From the NCBI GenBank assembly GCA_963170055.1, contig CAUJGJ010000313.1, positions 2,411,201 through 2,475,200 of the forward strand: a DNA stretch of 64,000 nt, read 5' to 3'. The DNA comes from Halisarca cf. caerulea. Its lineage: Eukaryota > Porifera > Demospongiae > Chondrillida > Halisarcidae. Positions within the stretch are counted from its first letter, which is position 1. Every line of letters starts with the position of its first letter. The notes under the pieces were generated by a model. It had not been told where the DNA came from. It worked only from the letters and a program-made list of their open reading frames with translations, and ran no database searches. A program made the translations under genes and the position numbers. Positions 55,401 to 64,000 of this stretch are shown piece after piece.

Positions 55401-56327
55401 TTAACATTTCCAAATGATTTTTAAATACTTTGCAAATGTTAAATTTGTTTCGTCTGAAGATTACTACAAGTAGTTTAAAAGAATTTAGAAACTTTGGAAA
55501 TATTATTCTTTTGAAACTTTTAAATTTCTAACGTTAACATTTCCAAATGATTTTTAAATACTTTGCAAATGTTAAATTTAAAGAAAGCAAAGATTACAAA
55601 GTGTAGATTTAAAGAATTTAGAAACTTTGGAAATATTATTCTTTTCAAACATTTAAATTTCTAACGTTAACATTTCAAAATGATTTTTAAATACTTTGCA
55701 AATGTTAAATTTAAAGAAAGCAAATATTACAAAGTGTAGATTTAAAGAATTTAGAAACTTTGGAAAAATTATTCTTTTGAAACTTTTAAATTTCTAACGT
55801 TAACATTTCCAAATGATTTTTAAATACTTTGCAAATGTTAAATTTGTTTCGTCTGAAGATTACTACAAGTAGTTTAAAAGAATTTAGAAACTTTAGAAAT
55901 ATTATTCTTTTGAAACTTTTAAATTTCTAACGTTAACATTTCCAAATGATTTTTAAATACTTTGCAAATGTTAAATTTATTTCGTCTGAAGATTACTACA
56001 AGTAGTTTAAAAGAATTTAGAAACTTTGGAAATATTATTCTTTTGAAACTTTTAAATTTCTAACGTTAACATTTCCTAATGATTTTTAAATACTTTACAA
56101 ATGTTAAATTTAAAGAAAGCAATGATTAAAGTGTAAATTTGAAGAACTTAGAAACTTTGGAAATATTATTCTTTTGAAACTTTTAAATTTCTAACGTTAA
56201 CATTTCCAAATGATTTTTAAATACTTTGCAAATGTTAAATTTAAAGAAAGTAAAGATTACAAAGTGTAGATTTAAAGAATTTAGAAACTTTGGAAATATT
56301 ATTCTTTTGAAACTTTTAAATTTCTAA
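52481..56327 (+). repeat. 29-monomer segment with a 7-monomer duplication
   Basis: Five type C monomers lie here. The run A-CTTTAGAAAT, A-TTTATTTCG, C, B, B-GAATAC, B-ATTGC, B-GAATAC occurs at 53011-53939 and again from 53940, 929 bp apart. The last monomer of the first run (53807-53939) is a recombinant. The second run continues into TGTGAAG monomers and C, then into the usual tail leading to CATATCC at 56328. Confidence 0.87.
53807..53939 (+). repeat. Recombinant monomer, GAATAC B joined to AAATATT B
   Basis: The first part carries GAATAC, as in monomers that follow ATTGC B. The second part carries AAATATT and GGAAAAA, as in monomers that precede CTTTAGAAAT A. Nothing else I read in the window combines these markers. 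It sits exactly where the order returns to CTTTAGAAAT, so it is the expected product of an in-register exchange within one monomer. Confidence 0.82.
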
Positions 56328-58588
56328 CGTTAACATATCCAAATGATTTTTAAATACTTTGCAAATGTTAAATTTGTTTCGTCTGAAGATTACTACAAGT
56401 AGTTTAAAAGAATTTAGAAACTTTGGAAATATTATTCTTTTGAAACTTTTAAATTTCTAACGTTAACATTTCCAAATGATTTTTAAATACTTTGCAAATG
56501 TTAAATTTAAAGAAAGCAAAGATTACAAAGTGTAGATTTGAAGAATTTAGAAACTTTGGAAATATTATTCTTTTCAAACTTTTAAATTTCTAACGTTAAC
56601 ATTTCCAAATGATTTTTAAATACTTTGCAAATGTTAAATTTAAAGAAAGTATAGATTACAAAGTGTAGATTTAAAGAATTTAGAAACTTTGGAAATATTA
56701 TTCTTTTGAAACTTTTAAATTTCTAACGTTAACATTTCCAAATGATTTTTAAATACTTTGCAAATGTTAAATTTAAAGAAAGCAAAGATTACAAAGTGTA
56801 GATTTAAAGAATTTAGAAACTTTGGAAATATTATTCTTTTGAAACTTTTAAATTTCTAACGTTAACATTTCCAAATGATTTTTAAATACTTTGCAAATGT
56901 TAAATTTGTTTCGTTTGAAGATTACTACAACTAGTTTAAAAGAATTTAGAAACTTTGGAAATAATACTCTTTTGAAACTTTTAAATTTCTAACGTTAACA
57001 TTTCCAAATGATTTTTAAATACTTTGCAAATGTTAAATTTAAAGAAAGTAAAGATTACAAAGTGTAGATTTAAAGAATTTAGAAACTTTGGAAATATTAT
57101 TCTTTTGAAACTTTTAAATTTCTAACGTTAACATTTCCAAATGATTTTTAAATACTTTGCAAATGTTAAATTTAAAGAAAGCAAAGATTACAAAGTGTAG
57201 ATTTAAAGAATTTAGAAACTTTGGAAATATTATTCTTTTGAAACTTTTAAATTTCTAACGTTAACATTTCCAAATTATTTTTTAATACTTTGCAAATGTT
57301 AAATTTGTTTCGTTTGAAGATTACTACAAGTAGTTTAAAAGAATTTAGAAACTTTGGAAATAATACTCTTTTGAAACTTTTAAATTTCTAACGTTAACAT
57401 TTCCAAATGATTTTTAAATACTTTGCAAATGTTAAATTTAAAGAAAGTAAAGATTACAAAGTGTAGATTTAAAGAATTTAGAAACTTTGGAAATATTATT
57501 CTTTTGAAACTTTTAAATTTCTAACGTTAACATTTCCAAATGATTTTTAAATACTTTGCAAATGTTAAATTTAAAGAAAGCAAAGATTACAAAGTGTAGA
57601 TTTAAAGAATTTAGAAACTTTGGAAATATTATTCTTTTGAAACTTTTAAATTTCTAACGTTAACATTTCCAAATTATTTTTAAATACTTTGCAAATGTTA
57701 AATTTGTTTCGTTTGAAGATTACTACAAGTAGTTTAAGAGAATTTAGAAACTTTGGAAATAATACTCTTTTGAAACTTTTAAATTTCTAACGTTAACATT
57801 TCCAAATGATTTTTAAATACTTTGCAAATGTTAAATTTGTTTCGTTTGAAGATTACTACAAGTAGTTTAAAAGAATTTAGAAACTTTGGAAATATTATTC
57901 TTTTGAAACTTTTAAATTTCTAACGTTAACATTTCCAAATGATTTTTAAATACTTTGCAAATGTTAAATTTGTTTCGTCTGAAGATTACTACAAGTAGTT
58001 TAAAAGAATTTAGAAACTTTGGAAATATTATTCTTTTGAAACTTTTAAATTTCTAACGTTAACATTTCCAAATGATTTTTAAATACTTTGCAAATGTTAT
58101 ATTTAAAGAAAGTAAAGATTACAAAGTGTAGATTTAAAGAATTTAGAAACTTTGGAAATATTATTCTTTTGAAACTTTTAAATTTCTAACGTTAACATTT
58201 CCAAATGATTTTTAAATACTTTGCAAATGTTATATTTAAAGAAAGCAAAGATTACAAAGTGTAGATTTAAAGAATTTAGAAACTTTGGAAATATTATTCT
58301 TTTGAAACTTTTAAATTTCTAACGTTAACATTTCCAAATGATTTTTAAATACTTTGCAAATGTTATATTTAAAGAAAGCAAAGATTACAAAGTGTAGATT
58401 TAAAGAATTTAGAAACTTTGGAAATATTATTCTTTTGAAACTTTTAAATTTCTAACGTTAACATTTCCAAATGATTTTTAAATACTTTGCAAATGTTAAA
58501 TTTGTTTCGTCTGCAGATTACTACAAGTAGTTTAAAAGAATTTAGAAACTTTGGAAATATTATTCTTTTGAAACTTTTAAATTTCTAA
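56328..58588 (+). repeat. 17-monomer segment matching 19929-22189
   Basis: Aligns to the third higher-order unit of copy 1 at constant offset 36,399, including CTACAACTAG (56925), TTATTTTTTAATAC, TAAGAG and the triple GTTATATTT (about 58053-58455). The final monomer, 58456-58588, is a recombinant that ends the alignment. Confidence 0.88.
58456..58588 (+). repeat. Recombinant type A monomer at a deletion junction
   Basis: The first half has TCTGCAG, which elsewhere is followed by AATAATATTC. Here the second half has AATATTATTC, as in the TCTGAAG monomer that precedes type C. The next monomer is C (58589). Compared with copy 1, the exchange removed eight monomers, matching the offset change from 36,399 to 35,335 (1064 = 8 x 133). 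Confidence 0.85.
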
Positions 58589-61500
58589 CGTTAACATTTC
58601 CTAATGATTTTTAAATACTTTGCAAATGTTAAATTTAAAGAAAGCAATGATTAAAGTGTAAATTTGAAGAACTTAGAAACTTTGGAAATATTATTCTTTT
58701 GAAACTTTTAAATTTCTAACGTTAACATTTCCAAATGATTTTTAAATACTTTGCAAATGTTAAATTTAAAGAAAGTAAAGATTACAAAGTGTAGATTTAA
58801 AGAATTTAGAAACTTTGGAAATATTATTCTTTTGAAACTTTTAAATTTCTAACGTTAACATTTCCAAATGATTTTTGAATACTTTGCAAATGTTAAATTT
58901 AAAGAAAGCAAAGATTACAAAGTGTAGATTTAAAGAATTTAGAAACTTTGGAAATATTATTCTTTTGAAACTTTTAAATTTCTAACGTTAACATTTCCAA
59001 ATAATTTTTAAATACTTTGCAAATGTTAAATTTGTTTCGTTTGAAGATTACTACAAGTAGTTTAAAAGAATTTAGAAACTTTGGAAATATTATTCTTTTG
59101 AAACTTTTAAATTTCTAACGTTAACATTTCCAAATGATTTTTAAATACTTTGCAAATGTTAAATTTAAAGAAAGTAAAGATTGCAAAGTGTAGATTTAAA
59201 GAATTTAGAAACTTTGGAAATATTATTCTTTTGAAACTTTTAAATTTCTAACGTTAACATTTCCAAATGATTTTTGAATACTTTGCAAATGTTAAATTTA
59301 AAGAAAGCAAAGATTACAAAGTGTAGATTTAAAGAATTTAGAAACTTTGGAAATATTATTCTTTTGAAACTTTTAAATTTCTAACGTTAACATTTCCAAA
59401 TGATTTTTAAATACTTTGCAAATGTTAAATTTGTTTCGTGTGAAGATTACTACAAGTAGTTTAAGAGAATTTAGAAACTTTGGAAATATTATTCTTTTGA
59501 AACTTTTAAATTTCTAACGTTAACATTTCCAAATGATTTTTAAATACTTTGCAAATGTTAAATTTGTTTCGTGTGAAGATTACTAAAAGTAGTTTAAAAG
59601 AATTTAGAAACTTTGGAAATATTATTCTTTTGAAACTTTTAAATTTCTAACGTTAACATTTCCAAATGATTTTTAAATACTTTGCAAATGTTAAATTTGT
59701 TTCGTCTGAAGATTACTACAAGTAGTTTAAAAGAATTTAGAAACTTTGGAAATATTATTCTTTTGAAACTTTTAAATTTCTAACGTTAACATTTCCTAAT
59801 GATTTTTAAATACTTTGCAAATGTTAAATTTAAAGAAAGCAATGATTAAAGTGTAAATTTGAAGAACTTAGAAACTTTGGAAATATTATTCTTTTGAAAC
59901 TTTTAAATTTCTAACGTTAACATTTCCAAATGATTTTTAAATACTTTGCAAATGTTAAATTTGTTTCGTCTGAAGATTACTACAAGTAGTTTAAAAGAAT
60001 TTAGAAACTTTGGAAATATTATTCTTTTGAAACTTTTAAATTTCTAACGTTAACATTTCCAAATGATTTTTAAATACTTTGCAAATGTTAAATTTAAAGA
60101 AAGCAAAGGTTACAAAGTGTAGATTTAAAGAATTTAGAAACTTTGTAAATATTATTCTTTTGAAACTTTTAAATTTCTAACGTTAACATTTCCAAATGAT
60201 TTTTAAATACTTTGCAAATGTTAAATTTAAAGAAAGCAAAGATTACAAAGTGTAGATTTAAAGAATTTAGAAACTTTGGAAATATTATTCTTTTCAAACA
60301 TTTAAATTTCTAACGTTAACATTTCAAAATGATTTTTAAATACTTTGCAAATGTTAAATTTAAAGAAAGCAAATATTACAAAGTGTAGATTTAAAGAATT
60401 TAGAAACTTTGGAAAAATTATTCTTTTGAAACTTTTAAATTTCTAACGTTAACATTTCCAAATGATTTTTAAATACTTTGCAAATGTTAAATTTGTTTCG
60501 TCTGAAGATTACTACAAGTAGTTTAAAAGAATTTAGAAACTTTAGAAATATTATTCTTTTGAAACTTTTAAATTTCTAACGTTAACATTTCCAAATGATT
60601 TTTAAATACTTTGCAAATGTTAAATTTATTTCGTCTGAAGATTACTACAAGTAGTTTAAAAGAATTTAGAAACTTTGGAAATATTATTCTTTTGAAACTT
60701 TTAAATTTCTAACGTTAACATTTCCTAATGATTTTTAAATACTTTACAAATGTTAAATTTAAAGAAAGCAATGATTAAAGTGTAAATTTGAAGAACTTAG
60801 AAACTTTGGAAATATTATTCTTTTGAAACTTTTAAATTTCTAACGTTAACATTTCCAAATGATTTTTAAATACTTTGCAAATGTTAAATTTGTTTCGTCT
60901 GAAGATTACTACAAGTAGTTTAAAAGAATTTAGAAACTTTGGAAATAATACTCTTTTGAAACTTTTAAATTTCTAACGTTAACATTTCCAAATGATTATT
61001 AAATACTTTGCAAATGTTAAATTTCTCTCGTTTGAAGATTACTACAAGTAGTTTAAAAGAATTTAGAAACTTTGGAAATAATACTCTGTTGAAACTTTTA
61101 AATTTGTAACGTTAACATTTCCAAATGATTTTTAAATACTTTGCAAATGTTAAATTTGTTTCGTCTGAAGATTACTACAAGTAGTTTAAAAGAATTTAGA
61201 AACTTTGGAAATATTAATCTTTTGAAACTTTTAAATTTCTAACGTTAACATTTCCAAATGATTTTTAAATACTTTGCAAATGTTAAATTTGTTTCGTCTG
61301 CAGATTACTACAAGTAGTTTAAAAGAATTTAGAAACTTTGGAAATAATATTCTTTTGAAACTTTTAAATTTCTAACGTTAACATTTCCAAATGATTTTTA
61401 AATACTTTGCAAATGTTAAATTTGTTTCGTCTGAAGATTACTACAAGTAGTTTAAAAGAATTTAGAAACTTTGGAAATATTATTCTTTTGAAACTTTTAA

Positions 61501-63634
61501 ATTTCTAACGTTAACATTTCCAAATGATTTTTAAATACTTTGCAAATGTTAAATTTAAAGAAAGCAAAGATTACAAAGTGTAGATTTAAAGAATTTAGAA
61601 ACTTTGGAAATATTATTCTTTTGAAACTTTTAAATTTCTAACGTTTACATTTCCAAATGATTTTTAAATACTTTGCAAATGTTAAATTTAAAGAAAGTAA
61701 AGATTACAAAGTGTAGATTTGAAGAATTTAGAAACTTTGGAAATATTATTCTTTTGAAACTTTTAAATTTCTAACGTTAACATTTCCAAATGATTTTTAA
61801 ATACTTTGCAAATGTTAAATTTGTTTCGTCTGAAGATTACTACAAGTAGTTTAAAAGAATTTAGAAACTTTGGAAATATTATTCTTTTGAAACTTTTAAA
61901 TTTCTAACGTTAACATTTCCAAATGATTTTTAAATACTTTGCAAATGTTAAATTTAAAGAAAGCAAAGATTACAAAGTGTAGATTTAAAGAATTTAGAAA
62001 CTTTGGAAATATTATTCTTTTTAAACTTTTAAATTTCTAACGTTAACATTTCCAAATGATTTTTGAATACTTTGCAAATGTTAAATTTAAAGAAAGCAAA
62101 GATTACAAAGTGTAGATTTAAAGAATTTAGAGACTTTGGAAATATTATTCTTTTGAAACTTTTAAATTTCTAACGTTAACATTTCCAAATGATTTTTAAA
62201 TACTTTGCAAATGTTAAACTTGTTTCGTTTGAAGATTACTACAAGTAGTTTAAGAGAATTTAGAAACATTGGAAATATTATTGTTTTGAAACTTTTAAAT
62301 TTCTAACGTTAACATTTCCAAATGATTTTTAAATACTTTGCAAATGTTAAATTTGTTTCGTCTGCAGATTACTACAAGTAGTTTAAAAGAATTTAGAAAC
62401 TTTGGAAATAATATTCTTTTGAAACTTTTAAATTTCTAACGTAAACATTTCCAAATGATTTTTAAATACTTTGCAAACGTTAAATTTAAAGAAAGTAAAG
62501 ATTACAAAGTGTAGATTTAAAGAATTTAGAAACTTTGGAAATATTATTCTTTTGAAACTTTTAAATTTCTAACGTTAACATTTCCAAATGATTTTTGAAT
62601 ACTTTGCAAATGTTAAATTTAAAGAAAGCAAAGATTACAAAGTGTAGATTTAAAGAATTTAGAAACTTTGGAAATATTATTCTTTTGAAACTTTTAAATT
62701 TCTAACGTTAACATTTCCAAATGATTTTTAAATACTTTGCAAATGTTAAATTTGTTTCGTTTGAAGATTACTACAAGTAGTTTAAAAGAATTTAGAAACT
62801 TTGGAAATATTATTCTTTTGAAACTTTTAAATTTCTAACGTTAACATTTCCAAATGATTTTTAAATACTTTGCAAATGTTAAATTTAAAGAAAGTAAAGA
62901 TTGCAAAGTGTAGATTTAAAGAATTTAGAAACTTTGGAAATATTATTCTTTTGAAACTTTTAAATTTCTAACGTTAACATTTCCAAATGATTTTTGAATA
63001 CTTTGCAAATGTTAAATTTAAAGAAAGCAAAGATTACAAAGTGTAGATTTAAAGAATTTAGAAACTTTGGAAATATTATTCTTTTGAAACTTTTAAATTT
63101 CTAACGTTAACATTTCCAAATGATTTTTAAATACTTTGCAAATGTTAAATTTGTTTCGTGTGAAGATTACTACAAGTAGTTTAAAAGAATTTAGAAACTT
63201 TGGAAATATTATTCTTTTGAAACTTTTAAATTTCTAACGTTAACATTTCCAAATGATTTTTAAATACTTTGCAAATGTTAAATTTGTTTCGTCTGAAGAT
63301 TACTACAAGTAGTTTAAAAGAATTTAGAAACTTTGGAAATATTATTCTTTTGAAACTTTTAAATTTCTAACGTTAACATTTCCTAATGATTTTTAAATAC
63401 TTTGCAAATGTTAAATTTAAAGAAAGCAATGATTAAAGTGTAAATTTGAAGAACTTAGAAACTTTGGAAATATTATTCTTTTGAAACTTTTAAATTTCTA
63501 ACGTTAACATTTCCAAATGATTTTTAAATACTTTGCAAATGTTAAATTTGTTTCGTTTGAAGATTACTACAAGTAGTTTAAAAGAATTTAGAAACTTTGG
63601 AAATATTATTCTTTTGAAACTTTTAAATTTCTAA
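58589..63634 (+). repeat. 38-monomer segment matching parts of 23254-29760
   Basis: Begins with C, B, GAATAC, CCAAATAATT A, ATTGC B, GAATAC, then goes directly to TGTGAAG/TAAGAG. It therefore lacks most of the 12/9-monomer amplification seen at 23254-26042. From 59784 it follows 26043 onward at offset 33,741, and from 61376 follows 27502 onward at 33,874. An added TCTGCAG monomer (61243) is followed by CGTTAAC rather than its usual CGTAAAC partner. Confidence 0.85.
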
Positions 63635-63765
63635 CGTTAACATTTCCAAATGATTTTTAAATACTTTACAAATGTTAAATTTAAAGAAAGCAATGATTAA
63701 AGTGTAAATTTGAAGAACTTAGAAACTTTGGAAATATTATTCTTTTGAAACTTTTAAATTTCTAA
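63635..63765 (+). repeat. Atypical type C monomer, probable recombinant
   Basis: 131 bp with the C middle (GCAATGATTAAAGTG, GAAGAACTTAG) and TTTACAAATG, but with CCAAATG at the start where all other C monomers I read have CCTAATG. It occupies the place of the ATTGC B monomer of copy 1 (29761), and the monomers after it match those after the TTTACAAATG C monomer at 26973. An exchange between positions 14 and 34 of the monomer explains it; a single reversion is the alternative. Confidence 0.65.
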
Positions 63766-63898
63766 CGTTAACATTTCCAAATGATTTTTAAATACTTTGC
63801 AAATGTTAAATTTGTTTCGTCTGAAGATTACTACAAGTAGTTTAAAAGAATTTAGAAACTTTGGAAATAATACTCTTTTGAAACTTTTAAATTTCTAA

Positions 63899-64000
63899 CG
63901 TTAACATTTCCAAATGATTTTTAAATACTTTGCAAATGTTAAATTTCTCTCGTTTGAAGATTACTACAAGTAGTTTAAAAGAATTTAGAAACTTTGGAAA
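63899..64000 (+). repeat. Partial last monomer, type A with TTTCTCTCG
   Basis: 102 bases, cut by the window end. It carries the rare TTTCTCTCG variant also seen at 27281 and 61022 and continues the order A-AATACT then CTCTCG. The array clearly extends beyond the window. Confidence 0.95.

Larger units (their letters stand above)
39723..63634 (+). repeat. Large superrepeat, copy 2
   Basis: Counterpart of 1-29760. Relative to copy 1 it lacks the block 4249-8232 (30 monomers), lacks seven monomers between about 10.1 and 11.2 kb, has one extra type B monomer at 43707-43839, has its own 21-monomer tandem (47296-52877), lacks eight monomers at 58456, and has one extra TCTGCAG monomer at 61243-61375. 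After 63634 it departs from copy 1 inside a recombinant monomer at 63635. Confidence 0.85.
1..64000 (+). repeat. 133-bp AT-rich satellite array (481 full monomers plus a partial one)
   Basis: Head-to-tail tandem array filling the window. Monomers start at CGTTAAC (1, 134, 267, 398, 531, 664 and so on to 63899). G+C is about 22% in type A and 20% in type B, from direct counts of one consensus monomer each. Summing all visible deletions (75 bases) gives (63898+75)/133 = 481 exactly, so there is no hidden insertion. No inverted monomer was seen. The array has no genes: stop codons are dense on both strands, and because 133 is not a multiple of 3 each stop visits every frame within three monomers. 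The period, uniformity and higher-order structure fit eukaryotic centromeric or heterochromatic satellite DNA. Family and species are not recognised. Confidence 0.99.

Noticed and set aside
1..64000. Open reading frames
   Set aside because: Stop codons (TAA, TAG, TGA and their complements) are frequent, and a 133-bp period shifts the frame by one base each monomer, so no long frame survives. Short frames recur with the repeat and show no start or ribosome-site context.
1..64000. CRISPR array
   Set aside because: The regular spacing comes from whole 133-bp monomers that are similar along their full length. There are no unique spacers between short repeats and no cas genes.
1..64000. Transposable element or LTR inside the array
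   Set aside because: Monomer starts and deletions account for every base, leaving no space for an insertion. No target-site duplications or terminal repeats were seen.
1..64000. Inverted (opposite-strand) monomer blocks
   Set aside because: I looked for reverse-complement signatures such as CGAAACAAATTT or GTTAGAAATTT on the given strand and saw none. All monomers begin CGTTAAC or a one-base variant in the same direction.
1..64000. Naming the species or a known satellite family
   Set aside because: The consensus does not match any satellite I can recall with confidence. AT-rich monomers near this length occur in many animals and plants.

Overview
The whole 64,000-base window is one uninterrupted tandem satellite DNA array. 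I found no protein-coding gene, RNA gene, CRISPR array, origin or transposable element. The unit is an AT-rich (about 79% A+T) monomer of 133 bp, all in one orientation, opening with CGTTAAC. The window starts exactly on a monomer boundary and ends 102 bases into a monomer that begins at 63899. Adding up the small deletions I can see (24 type-C monomers of 131 bp, nine AAACTGG monomers and two CTCTTG monomers at -2, two at -1, one at -3; 75 bases in total) gives exactly 481 complete monomers. No room is left for an insertion. This points to a eukaryotic centromeric, pericentromeric or other heterochromatic block from a long-read assembly. I do not recognise the satellite family and cannot name the organism.

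Every monomer has a nearly constant first part (positions 1-48) and last part (about 80-133). The middle comes in two alternative versions of equal length. Type A carries GTTTCG..., with a partial CENP-B-box-like motif and a small ACTAC-AA-GTAGT hairpin. Type B carries AAAGAAAG.... Further subtypes are C (131 bp, B-derived), H (A/B hybrid) and many single-base variants that act as position markers. The constant first part is a 42-bp imperfect dyad, 17 of 20 positions paired, with A and T tracts every 11 bp.

The variants are arranged in higher-order repeats (HORs) that change along the array: 11- and 8-monomer units at 4249-9163; a 5-monomer unit at 10494-11823; 30/31-monomer units at 11824-23253; 12- and 9-monomer units at 23254-26042; an 11-monomer unit at 29497-32281; a 10-monomer unit in three copies at 33477-37461; a 21-monomer unit at 47296-52877; and a 7-monomer unit at 53011-54868. 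Above these, positions 1-29760 and 39723-63634 are two diverged copies of one segment of about 24-30 kb. Their offset moves in steps (39,722; 35,871; 34,940; 36,399; 35,335; 33,741; 33,874) that equal whole numbers of monomers once the 2-bp deletions are counted. Several single monomers are recombinants that sit at these junctions.

The sequence therefore records repeated in-register unequal exchange in a satellite with two monomer classes. The class-specific CENP-B-like motif and the dyad make it a plausible centromere candidate, but that role is inference.
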